Below, one piece after another: positions 1 through 11,256 of a stretch of DNA of 64,000 bases (positions within the stretch are counted from its first letter, which is position 1; each line of letters begins with the position of its first letter). Both the position numbers and the translations under genes were made by a program. The notes below the pieces were generated by a model, which was not told the origin of the DNA, made no database searches, and saw only the letters and a list, made by a program, of their open reading frames with translations. The stretch lies in contig NC_058153.1 in the NCBI RefSeq assembly GCF_011075055.1, positions 5,580,001-5,644,000 of the forward strand, read 5' to 3'. The stretch is from Mangifera indica (Eukaryota > Streptophyta > Magnoliopsida > Sapindales > Anacardiaceae).

Positions 1-3000
1 GAGAAATATAATCAAAGAGTAGTTGAAGTAGAGTGATTGATGCAAAAAATGTCAGTGAGTCAATAGTGGCATCACTGACATATGGTGCATCGAAGGGTAC
101 TTTAGGAGAGAAATAGAAAGCACTTGTTGTGCATTAAATACAATTGTATTTGGTGCATGAGTTGTTAAGTCTATATTTTCTATATTTTTAACACAAGTGA
201 TTATATAATGATCGAAACTTTTTTTATTTTTTTAAATATTTTATAAAAAATATTTTTATTTTTTTAAATATAACAAAAGGTGAGAATACATGGTTTTTCG
301 ATTGTTAGTGTGGTAAGTTATCATTTAGTCTTAAATATAATTTAGGTGGAAAATACTAGTTCTTTTGATTTCTAGTACATTAGAAAGGCAATCGAAATTG
401 TCGTTTTCTAGGATTTGCACTCCACCAAACCTTCTAAGGTAATGGAATTCTATGGGCGAATTTAATAAAAAAAGGTCCTACTTGCATACATGTTCAATCA
501 TTTTTGGAAGAACAGGGGCCACATGAGAGAAGATTGATGAAGTATGGTGGCAAATTATTAAGCCCACATCACGTGTCCACAGTTTAGATTTGTTTAACTG
601 TTACTGCAAGTTATTATTTTATGAAAGCCCGGATTTCATACCAATGGCTTGCTTCGATTTCTGAGTTTCCTGCAAAGCCATGGGATCCTCTTACAGGCTC
701 ATATTACATTGTGACAACGAGATGAAACTTTGATTCATTTCTTTTGTTTTATGGTTTATGTAACGAGTACAATGATTAAATAGTTTTTTATATTAGGTAT
801 AAAAAATTTAATTTTATATGTCGTATATTAAATATTAAATATTATATCTTATCATATGATATAATTTTAAAAAATAAAAAAATAAAATATTAATAAAAAA
901 TAAAAAAATTATAATTAATATATCATTATTTTAAAAAATATTACATATTTAAAATTTTTTATATACATCTCTTCTACATCATTATTTTTTTTAAAAAGTG
1001 TATCGATTATATCAATAATATGTATTATATCATACGATATATTTATTATATTATATTAATTATGATACATATTATAATACGTATTATTTTTTATTTGTAT
1101 CATATCATATCTTATGACACATATCATATATTATAAAATATTGATAATTATAATAATAGTATATCTAAATATGGACAAAATATCTTTTCAGAATTAATTT
1201 AAATTTTCAAAATGTTTTTTTTCTAATTGTCTTATCTCCTCTTCAATTATATAAAAATTATAAACATAGGTTTTGTATTATGAGACATGATGGTGTCTTA
1301 GGTATCATCATCTTTCAACCATCAAAATTCTTTTGATGAAACTTTGACGCCAACCTTTTACTCGAATCATGAAATCTATGGCAATAAAATTTCTATAATG
1401 TATCATTATTTGTAGTTTTAGATATTTGACTCAAAACCAGGTCTTTGAATAGGATGGCTAAACTTTACGGAATGATATTATCTTTTATTTTGGAAAAGTA
1501 GCAGAAATCTGTTTGTGAATTTAGAAAACGTGGAAGAATATTGAAGGACAATTATAGAGATGGAGAACAGAAGGGGAAGTGAAGCATGTGAAATTAGGCT
1601 GGATCCTTTTGTAATCTTGTGCATCCATGAAGCATGTGAAATGATGCCATCGGTCGGCCTTTTCTCTGTATAGTTCTCTCTCTTCACCGAACAAATAATT
1701 CTGTAAAATTTCAGTACATGATCAACCTTAAAACTGTAATATCAGATAAATTAATAGTTTGATTTACATATATTCTAGGTAAATCTCAATTTCATATTCT
1801 CATGCTTCGATTTCTCAAATTAGAGTATATTTACAATGATGTATGAGAACAAAATATTTGATTTTACTCTTATTTGTTCCTACAAGAATTCCCTTATAGT
1901 AGTTATATTGCACCATTCCTTCTCATTTATTTGAAAATCGTTTTTGTTTAAAACATATTAAATTTAATTTTTTTCATTATCAAAGTATTAAAAAAATAAT
2001 AATTGACAAAAATACGTGGCACCATTTTGTTTCCATTTTGAATGATTACTTTGAAGATTGTATGAAAGGTTTTGCAAGGTTACAACTATCTTACAAGGTT
2101 AACTACACACATTTTGAATTTATGGCACATTGTTTGTTGGATTAATTTATATTTGCTCATTTCTTCGATTAGATTGAAATACTCCCACATTATTGATTTT
2201 TATTTCCTTTAATTAAAATACCAATATAAGCAATACAAATACAAAATTAATTTTACACAATTTGAAAATAAATAAAAAATTTAATTTGGACGGTTGGCCC
2301 ACCATTTTTAAAGTATTGTTCTTAGTTATATTAATTTAAAAGTTAATAAAAATTATTAAAAGTTAATAATTTATTTTTTAAAAGGTTATTTTATTATTTA
2401 AAAGTTAATATCATGTCAGGCCTAACCCTAAACCCGTATGATGGGCAAGCTGAGGCTGGCATGACACGACTTAACTTGACCTATTAACACCTTTAGTATT
2501 AATGATTTATATTTGATGTTGTATGTGTTTGGAAACTATAAACTTTGTATTTACATGTGGTGTTGATGATGTGTAAACACTTTTCTCGTAAATATATGCA
2601 TGCATATTTTTATTTTTGTGTGACCTTTCTTTGGTCGTTCTTCATTCTGTACATGTGGCAACAAATAAGTTTATTTTAAAGTAATTTATTTTTAGTTGAG
2701 CACCAATATTGGTCAAACTTGTCCACACTGAGTAATTAAACCCATCTCTTTTAGTTGGAAAAATTGGCCTGTATATATTTCTTTCTATTTGGCTTTAAAA
2801 TTATAGTGTGCATTTGCTCAGGTTCTCCATATAATTTAGAGTTTGTTTTGCTTCTTTTTATTCTTTCACATTGCAAGTTAGCTTTGTGATTTGAAATGTG
2901 GGATACGATCTTCTAATACGTTCTTGACAGGAGTTCAAGACCAATGGTTGAAGGGATTTTAGCTCATTATTCAAGTTGAGCTTAAAAAGTCAAATGGCAT

Positions 3001-3113
3001 ACTCGGATTATTTCAAATCGAAGCACAACAACTAAGCGATTAGTGTTAATTTTGTAAAATGGTAGTGTTTGCTTTCAAATTTGTAATTAACATTTGGCTA
3101 TTTGCTTTGGTGA
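1..3113. other. AT-rich intergenic DNA, no gene seen
   Basis: No reading frame here resembles a protein I recognise. Positions 780-1150 are very AT-rich and full of short runs such as ATATCATA, and may be an old MITE. Positions about 2415-2490 carry a short C/G-richer fragment (CAGGCCTAACCCTAAACCC, then GGCATGACACGAC) that resembles the interior of plant hAT-type non-autonomous elements. No ends or target duplication could be found for it. Confidence 0.6.
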
Positions 3114-3122
3114 TTTGATTTA

Positions 3123-3922
3123 GGCCAAAAGAGTTATTCCCACCCAAGGTATAGTGAATTCCCAAATTCCCACCCACCAACTTTGAAAAACCCAAACATC
3201 CACCCACAATCAAATTTCCATAAAAAATTTTAATTAATGTTAGGGGTAGAATCGTCATTTAGCAAAAATTAAAGTTTTATCACATTTTCTACCCATATTT
3301 AATACTTACATTTGCCCCCAATCCAAGGTTTGAAAAGTGACAAAAACCCCCCTAAGGTTTGTTACTCTTCCTCCGACGTCAATTTCTCCTTTCCCGACTG
3401 TCGACCGTCCTCCCTTCCCCCTACCTCTCCTCCGGTCTCTTTGCCTAGCCTCTAAGGCCGTCTTCGACCAGAGATGAAGATGAAGACGAAATCGTCTTCG
3501 TTTCACTCAGACGAAGATGATCGGTCTTCGTTTGAAACGAAGATGCATCATCTTCGTCTTCGTCTCCGGTCGAAGATGATCGAAAAAGCTATAGAGAGAG
3601 ACCGGAGGGGAGATAAGAGGGGAAGGGAGGACGACCGACGGTCGGGGAAGGAGAAATCGACGTCGGAGGAAGAGGAACAAACCCTAGGGGGGTTTTTGTC
3701 ACTTTTTAAACCTTGGGTTGGGACGAAAATGTAAGTTTTTAAATACGGGAGAGAAAAATGTCATAAAACTTTAATTTTTTTGCTAAATGATGATTCTACC
3801 CCTAACATTAATTGAAATCTTTAACTGAAATTTGATTGTGAGTGGGTGTTTGGGTTTTTCAAAGTTGATGGGTAGGAATTTGGAAATTCACTATACCTTG
3901 GTGGGAATAAGTCTTTTGGCCC
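3123..3922. mobile_element. Mutator-like foldback element, copy A
   Basis: An 800-bp non-autonomous element is flanked by the exact 9-bp direct repeat TTTGATTTA (3114-3122 and 3923-3931). Its ends are inverted copies of GGCCAAAAGA..TTATTCCCACC. The inverted repeat is not limited to the ends. The left arm (about 3123-3515) matches the reverse complement of the right arm (about 3530-3922) almost throughout, so the whole element could fold into one hairpin. Nine-base target duplications and long terminal inverted repeats are typical of the Mutator superfamily. The interior (about 3355-3700) is much richer in G and C than its surroundings and rich in GAAGA/CGTCTTC. The apparent ORFs on both strands are by-products of the inverted repeat; no transposase is visible. 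Family assignment is inferred from structure. Confidence 0.85.
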
Positions 3923-4216
3923 TTTGATTTAAGCTGGACTTGGTTCAATGGATATAGGCTAATAGAGGTCTTAATGATGTAAAAATCGTGGCGTTATTTT
4001 AAATTTATGTTTCTAAGTTTTTCTACCATGAGTGTTCAATTGAGAGTAAGGTGAGTGATGTATTACCTTTCATTTGCCAAACGAATTAATTAAACCCATA
4101 TCACAACTTTCAGTTGGTATCAAAATGGATTCTGAATCTTCTTCATATTCTATAGATCCACTTGGGTTTGATTGTTTGTGCCACATTTTTGTTTGCTTAT
4201 TGTGTCATTCAATTTA

Positions 4217-5159
4217 CTAGACTTGGTGAATTATGCTACTTACATGGATTTGTTTCGTGAAGGAGGTTTCACAACTGTACCAGTCATGTTGAAAAGCGCA
4301 AATACGTGCATTTTCGAAAGACATAAATGAATATGGATTTCCTTCCATTATGCGTGAAAACTGAAGACTAAGAAAGAAATCCAAAGCTCTAAGTACCTTT
4401 AAGCAAATTTGGAGATTGATTTTAAACTGTTGACATGTTCCAATATTCCCTATAATTATCAATTCGTCCATGTAAACCAACACATTGGGCTGAATTCATT
4501 ATCCTTACACATGGTGAAGAGTGAGTTATCCAAAATAACTGGCAAAATCCATATGTGATCAAGGCATCAGACAACTTGTTGAACCATTGTCTAGAAGCAT
4601 GTTCTAGACCGTATATAGATTTGTGCAGCCTGTATACTAAAATGCGGTTTTCAAATTAGTGTCCTTGAGGTACCTTCATGAAAACCTCCTTATCAAGGTT
4701 CCTACGAAAAAAATGCATTAATGACGTCCATTTGGTGAAGTTCCCAATTCTTTGTTGCAGCTATAGAGATGAGGTACTTGACCAAAATAAACTTGGTAAT
4801 GGGGGCACGTGTCTCATTGTGGTCATATCCTTTAGCTTGGTTGAACGCCTTGGCTATGAGTAGAGCTTTTTGTATCTCAATTGTTCCACCTGCAAGGTAT
4901 TTTGTCTTAAACTTAGATCATATAGCTTTCTTACCTTTCAGTAATTCTACTGGAGTCCACGTATTATTATTATTATTAAGAGTATTGAGTTCCTTGTCCA
5001 TGGCTTCTTGCCATTGAAGATGTTAGATGACTTCTTCATAAAACTATGGCTCGGTATGGGGTCAATTACAAATTCAAAGAGACATGCATGTGACTGTATG
5101 TTAATGGATTTAATACGTTGACGACCATAATGTGCTATTGGAATGACTTGTCATGTGGG
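4217..5159 (-). pseudogene. Old Ty1/copia reverse transcriptase remnant, 3' part
   Basis: Minus-strand translation, allowing frameshifts, gives copia reverse transcriptase blocks in order. From about 5040 downwards these are a WQEAMDKEL-like start, a YLISIAA block, a QMDVINAFF-like block (catalytic D), [13 protein letters not shown] near 4600, and a degraded box reading VYMDEL at about 4470. The normal YVDD has become YMDE. The remnant stops abruptly at 5159, where a gypsy LTR begins. It resumes at 12616 with integrase sequence of the same orientation, so it is one half of a copia pol split by a later insertion. Many stops and frameshifts make it non-functional. No LTRs belonging to it were found. 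Confidence 0.75.
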
Positions 5160-6511
5160 TGATAACGCCATTAATTGTTATTATTTTGATTTCTAATTCC
5201 CTTATGTTGTATAGAAATTTAATTCAATCTAATGGAATTATTTATCTTTTTACAGTTAGGAAGCTTTGAGCATTTTTGGAGTAAGTTGGGCCAAAAAGAT
5301 GAAAAATTGGAACAGACCTATTAATCTGAAAATTCCGTGACGTTGACTAGGCGTGGGCACATGAAATGACGAAAGCAAAATTCGAAAATTAAATCTGGAC
5401 GTCCAGATCAGCTGCAAAGGTCCACAAAATATCAAGATTAGCTTCCTAGAAAAAATGATAATTACTAGCTGGAAAAGAGGATTAATTGAGATAGATAAAG
5501 ACTGATATTTTTGAAGGAAGGATATACATTAAAATATATCTCTTTTCCTTTCTTTTTGAAAAGATATGTATCACTTTGCTTGGTTAGATTAGGAGATTAG
5601 GATTGACTTTTAATTTTCCAGATTTTAGTGAAAAAAATATATATATACTTTTAATTTTTTATTATTAGGGAGATTATTGAACCATTGTAATTGGCGGATT
5701 AGAGAGCAAAATATGGTTTATAGTGGCTGAATATTTTCTCTTGGTTGAAGGGATCTGAAACCATGAAACTACAATGATTGTGAGATTTATTTTTGTTCTT
5801 TAATGCATCTTTTTAATTATTCGAGTATTGATTATCTTTCTGAATTACTTTTTATGATTGTGTTGGTTGATTTCTAAGGCATGTGATTAGTTTATCAATT
5901 AATATAATCTACTGCTAGTTTAGGTGCTGAATTCATAATTGTTCAATCCATCTAATCGAAGTGGCAACTAGGTTTATCGTTTGTTGCGTTAGAAACTGTA
6001 AATCCTAAGAAAATAATCAACTGGATTAAATGCAATGTCGTACGTTTGTGTTGTCTTGCTTCGTTGGCCTTTCTAATTCGTAATGCTATTGTTTAATTAA
6101 ATTTGAGATCTTATCCGAATTATTAATCATTAAGGGTTAATTGGAATACATGTTTTTGGTTAACTAATCGTAAGGAAGGACAAATTAATTTAATACCACA
6201 ACGAATATTTGAATAATTAATTTGATATTTTTTTTTTCGATGATCAATCGTAGTTCCAATGGTGGATGTGACCGTAGACCAAGGTTTGTTTAATTGATTA
6301 ATTGTTTTAAATTATTTCGTTGAATTTTTATTTATTATTTTTAATTAGAATTTACATTCAATTCAAATCCCCCCCTTATTTCCTTGTTTCGATTTATTTG
6401 TGATGACATACTAATCAAAGCTCTTCGAGGGAACGATCCTTACTTTCCTTTACTACATTTTTGTTGTAGGAATTTAGGATTTAATTTGGGTGTCAACGAC
6501 AGCATGTACCA
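5160..6511 (+). repeat. 5' LTR of the gypsy element
   Basis: This 1352-bp copy matches 11257-12610 along its whole length with scattered substitutions and small indels. It begins TGATAACGCC and ends TGTACCA. An AT-run (about 5633-5656) that includes TATATATATA may contain the TATA box, but no transcription start can be read from sequence alone. Confidence 0.92.
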
Positions 6512-6516
6512 AATTT

Positions 6517-6534
6517 TGGCGCCGTTGCCGGGGA
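6517..6534 (+). promoter_or_regulatory. Primer-binding site (tRNA-Asp type)
   Basis: The 18 bases TGGCGCCGTTGCCGGGGA lie five bases downstream of the 5' LTR. In plant Athila/Tat elements this sequence pairs with the 3' end of tRNA-Asp and primes minus-strand DNA synthesis. The tRNA assignment is from family knowledge; the position and sequence are seen directly. Confidence 0.88.
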
Positions 6535-6682
6535 GTTTTTAATTTGTATGTTCGTTATGTGATCTTCGAAACAAACTAGTTTACAATTTGATCCAGAGAT
6601 TGAAAAGACTGCAAAAGGGTTGAGAAAAGAAGCAAAAATGAGGTTGCATGCATACTGATCTGCTTGCGAAACAGAGGAAACC

Positions 6683-7890
6683 ATGGCTGAAAATTGGACT
6701 TTAAGAGAGCTTGCTGCTCCAGATTTGAATCAATAACCACACTGCATTACTTTTCCTAATTTAGATGTTAATACTACATTTGAATTAAAATCTGGACTAA
6801 TTCATCTTTTAGCTATTTTTCGTGGCTTTGCAGGTGAAGATCCTCATAAACATTTGAAAGAATTTCATGTGGTGTACACAGGTATGAAATCGAATGGAGT
6901 AACCGAAGAACAAATCAAGATGAGAGCTTTTCCGTTTTCTTTGAAAGATGATGCGCAAGATTGGTTGTATTATCTCCTCGCTGGAAGTATCACAACTTGG
7001 CATGAGATGAAGAGACTATTTCTAGAGAAATTTTTTCCAGCATCAAGAGTTGACAGCATAAGGAAAGAAATTTGTGGCATTAGGCAGCAGAGTGGAGAGT
7101 CTTTATACGAATATTGGAAGCGCTTCAAAAAACTCTATGCAAGCTATCCACATCACCAAATTAGTGACCAACTGCTTATTCAATATTTCTACGAAGGACT
7201 TCTATCAAATGAGAGAAATATGATTGATGCAGCGAGTGGTGGGGCATTGGCTGACAAAAAACCTGAAGCAACCCGAAATTTAATTGCAAACATGGCGTCA
7301 AATTCACAACAATTTGGAAATAGATTAGACCATTCGTCTCAGCGTGTCAATGAGGTAAATGTCTTTTCTCTTGAAAGACGACTTGATGATCTAACTACTC
7401 TTGTACGTCAAATGGCTGTAGGAAAGATGGAGGCAGCAAAAGTTTACGAAATTTGTTTAGTAGGAGAGTATCCAACTGATATGTGCCTAACATTTTAGGA
7501 GGATTGCTCTAAACAAGCTAATGTAGTAGGTGGATTTTTAGGACAGCAGCAGCGAAATCATAATTATAATCCTTATTCGAATACTTACAACTCAGGTTAG
7601 AGAGATCATCCTAAACTTCATTATGAGAATGCACATACAAATCAGCCCTCAAATAACTTTCAGCCATACCAGTAGCCTTATATTCCTAGACAGCAGCAAC
7701 CAACTCAAAATTTTGATTCAGGTACATCTCTTGAAGATATTGTTAAAACTTTGGCTGCTAACATTGTGAAATTTCAGTAGGAAACCAGAACCAACATTCA
7801 AAATCTGGAAAATCAAATGAGTCAGATGGCTATTGTAATCAGTAGGCTAGAAGCACAAAATTCAAGTAAATTGCCACCACAAACTGTGGT
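6683..7890 (+). pseudogene. gag of the gypsy element, with stop codons
   Basis: The frame starts at ATG 6683 (MAENWTLRELAAPD) and runs into a retrotransposon gag domain at about 6830-7250. The recognisable blocks are DPHKHLKEF, AFPFSLKDDAQDWLY, WHEMKRLFLEKFFP and ESLYEYWKRFKKL. These make the capsid that packages element RNA. The C-terminal part is Q/N-rich (YNPYSNTYNSG, RDHPKLHYENAH) and ends with KLPPQTVVN. In-frame stops occur at 6734, 7496, 7598, 7673 and 7778. Each fits a single C-to-T or G-to-A change from CAA, CAG or TGG. No frameshift is present. I see no CCHC zinc knuckle. Near 7890 the frame passes directly into integrase sequence. Confidence 0.88.
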
Positions 7891-8977
7891 GAATTATTTG
7901 GTTACTAACACACTGCCAGCTAATTTATCTAAGGCTCAAAGAGACAAACTGAAAAATGATGCAAAATATTACGTATGGGATGATTTGTATTTGTGGAAAC
8001 ATTGCGCTGATCAAGTTATAAGAAGATGCATACCTGAAATTGAAATTTCTTCTATTATTACCTTCTGCCATTCGTATGCTTGTGGAGGCCATTTTGGAGC
8101 CAAAAGGACAACAAGAAAAATTTTGGATTGTGGATTTTTCTAGCAAACTTTATTTCGAGACACATACTATTTTTGCAAATCTTGTGAACGCTGTCAGAAA
8201 ACAGGTTTCTTTAAATCTAACATATTCAGTAGGTTCGACATTCCGAAGGCTCTAATTAGCGTTCAAGGGAAACATTTTTGTAACTGAACAGTAGAGGCGC
8301 TACTAAAAAAATATGGTGTAACACACAAGATTGCTACGACGTACCATCCACAAACTAGTGGACAAGCTGAGGTTTCGAACTGAGAAATTAAATCAATCAT
8401 TGAGAAAACAGTTGGTCCAACAAGAAAGGATTGGAGTTTGCGCTTGGAGGATGTGTTGTGGGCATATAGAACAGCATACAAAACCTCAATTGGTATGTCG
8501 CCGTATAGGCTGGTATTCGGTAAAGTCTGCCATCTTCCAGTTGAATTAGAGCATAAAGCATATTGGGTTGTTAAACAATGCAATATGAAGTTGGATGAGA
8601 GTGGTGAACATAGGAAATTACAGTTGCAAGAATTAGAAGAAATTCACAATGATGCTTATGAGAGTTCTAGAATTTATAAGGAGAAAATAAAAACATTTCA
8701 TAACAAAATGATTTCCAGAAAAGAATTTTCACTTGGCCAAAAAGTTCTCCTTTATCATTCAAGACTTCGATTATTTCCAGGTAAATTACGTTCTCGTTGG
8801 ATTAAGCCTTTTGTTATTAATAACGTTTTTCCTCATGGTGCAGTAGAGATTCAGAGCTTAGCGACATCAAAAGTATTTAAAGTTAATGGCCACAAACTCA
8901 AACCGTTTTACGAAGGAGTGCAAGCTGAAAACGTCGAAGAAGTGGAGCTGAGAGATCTTATCTACATGGATAAATAG
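7891..8977 (+). pseudogene. Integrase remnant joined in frame to gag
   Basis: This continues the gag frame without a shift. First comes the integrase N-terminal zinc-binding region: YVWDDLYLWKHCADQVIRRC, then HSYACGGHFGAKRT, then CERCQKTG at about 8186-8210. Next there is a jump into the late core ([32 protein letters not shown]), then the C-terminal part ([46 protein letters not shown]), ending at TAG 8975-8977. The early core, with the first catalytic aspartate, is missing. So are protease, reverse transcriptase and RNase H. Stops at 8141, 8285 and 8381 fit TGG-to-TAG and CGA-to-TGA changes. Both large losses kept the frame. Confidence 0.87.
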
Positions 8978-11256
8978 ACGAAGGCATTACGTCGAGCTGC
9001 CGACTGTAAACAAAGGCACTACTTGGGAGGCAACCCAAGCTTTTAATCTTATTTTAATTAATGCTTCAATTTAAATTTTTCTAGACATTTGTTTTTTATT
9101 TCAGTTTATGTGTTTCATTTTTAGTTTTAAATTTCAGTTTTAGGATTTTTGGATGTTTAATTAGGAATTATTTTATGATTTCGATTAGGTTCATTTTAAT
9201 TTATTTTTATGTTACTGTTCAATCATCTTATTTCTCCTGTTAGGTTCCAATGAGCCTTCTGTAAATGTTCAAGGGGGAGAAATTTGCATTTTGGTGTTCT
9301 GGAACTGGGTCATGCGTTTCTGTTAAACTTCAGCTCTGGCTTTGTTATTCTGCTAAATATAAGGGGCTCATATGCTTAAATGCAAGTATAATGCTGGGTT
9401 ATATGACATCTCATTTGCCAATACCGTCAAACTACATTTTCTCTCCTATTTAAGCTCTAGCAGCCCCTGTACTTATTCTGCAATGCCATGGTTAGAACCT
9501 GCTCATAGCATCAAAGACCAGCATAATCCACCTATCGGAGGCCTCTTACACCAGAGCTGTCATCGAAATCCGAAAATTCCTTCATCAATTGCAACTCTCC
9601 ATAATTTGAACTGTTGTTCCTTTTCCCCAAATCCAGAGAAGTTTTCTTTCCCTTTTCATTTAAATTTATGTTTTCATTATTATATGTTTTGTTTAAACAT
9701 TGAGGACAATGTTTGGTTTAAGTATGGGGGAGGGTGTACTTGTGTTTTATTTTTTCTGTTTCTCTTTACCTGTCTTATATTTTTTTTCTGCTCTATTATG
9801 ATGTTTTGTCCATCTGTTATGCTTTTATTCTGTTCTGTCTATCTATTCTGTTTTTTTGGTTAGTTTTTCTTGTTTCTGTCTTCTTTGTGTTAGGTTTATT
9901 CTGGTATGCCTTGTTTTGCTTTGTGTCTATTACTATTCCTTGCTGGATAAAGTTTCGTTTTTGTTTTTATTTTTCATTGATAGGGAAGTTGGTGTATTCT
10001 TCCTTATTTTTAGTCAACCAAACAGTTCCATTAATTTCATTTGAATGAATAATTTGTATGCATGCCTTGGGATTTAGCTAATTAAGTAGGAGAGCAATGC
10101 ACACTGATTTGTTAGATTAACTAGGGGTATGCACTTAAACAAATTTTGATAATTGAGTGCTAGAGTTTTGTTTGAAGTTGAGGTGAATTGATTTAAAACA
10201 TGAGTTTTGAGCCGAAAAAAGATTGAAACATACATATCAATCTATGTTTTCTTTGATGAGTGATATTCTCTCATGTGAATATATCTCTAGAACTTGCTTT
10301 GAACCGTTTCGAGACCACATTGATATGTGCATGCATGAAAATGATAAAGACATTCTTGTTTAAAACCTTTAGCTTAAAAAGCCAACCTATTTTAATTTCG
10401 CTAGTTAACCCCTTGAGCCTTACAAAGCCCTTGATTCTTTGTACTAAAACCATGTTACAAACCTAAGCCTTCAAGCAAATATCCTCACCTAACCATGAAA
10501 ATTAGTAGGGCATTTAAACTAAATTTTGTTGCTTGGTGAATTTGCTATCTTGAAAATTTTAAGTGTGGGGGGAAAAGGGGATTTAAATGCGTTAGGATGA
10601 GATGATGAAAAGAAGTTGGCATGAAGAGTGTTATTATTATTGCCTTATGTTGATATCTTTACTATCCAATTCTCTTAGTTATTCAAGAAAAAAAATAATA
10701 AAAAAAAGAAGAGAAAAACAATAGCAAGTAGCAAAGAGATGTGGTGAATGTGGTGGTTTTAGCTTTACATTTTTGTTCCCTTTATGTGTTTAAATGCTTT
10801 GTTAATATTAATGGTTTTAACCTTTTGCATCCATTAATCCTCACCTTTACCCAAAGCCCCATTACAACCTAAAACAAAGTCCTTTTGATTTATGCATGTA
10901 TATAATCTAAGTGGTGGAGATTTGGTGCATAAGTAAGCTTATGGTTGAATGTTTGCATTGGAAGAATTTGAGCGAAACACTGAACCATTAAACACATGAG
11001 TGGAATGAGTGATAACCGTGAGGAGATTCACCAAAACTTTATACATGCTTTAGAATGCGATTGTCTTGATTTGTCTTTGTGCATATTTCCTTGTGAAGTT
11101 TGATGATGATGTGTGTTGTTGCTTGAGTCTTGGTTGGTTTAAATCCTAAGGTATGCACACTTTTTGGTATCATGAGAAAAGAGATTGATGGAACCTTTTT
11201 GTGTTTGTTTTGTTTTTTTTACTCGAGGACGAGCAAAAGATAAGTGTGGGGGAATT
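8978..11256 (+). other. Long 3' noncoding region of the gypsy element
   Basis: No coding sequence could be supported in these 2.3 kb. The ORFs at 9265-10048 are low-complexity T-rich sequence. Structural marks are present. A stem-loop CTTGGG-AGGCAA-CCCAAG lies at 9022-9039 just after pol. A stem-loop CATTGAGGACAATG at 9698-9711 is followed eight bases later by AAGTATGGGGGAGGG (9720-9734). A G-rich run AAGTGTGGGGGGAAAAGGGG lies at 10561-10580. A second stem-loop CTCGAGGACGAG at 11222-11233 is followed eight bases later by AAGTGTGGGGG (11242-11252). Long 3' noncoding regions are usual for Athila/Tat elements. Confidence 0.8.
11242..11256 (+). promoter_or_regulatory. Polypurine tract before the 3' LTR
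   Basis: AAGTGTGGGGGAATT directly abuts the 3' LTR and is where plus-strand DNA synthesis would be primed. Its position immediately upstream of TGATAACGCC supports the LTR boundary. Confidence 0.85.

Noticed and set aside
3306..3734. Overlapping ORFs on both strands, rich in Arg, Lys and Glu
   Set aside because: They are created by the GC-rich inverted repeat of Mutator-like copy A; each strand mirrors the other and no protein family fits.
9265..10048. Plus-strand ORFs that look like membrane proteins (possible env-like gene of the gypsy element)
   Set aside because: They come from T-rich sequence, which always reads as Phe/Leu. Frames overlap, no signal peptide or conserved motif is visible, and there is no continuous long frame.
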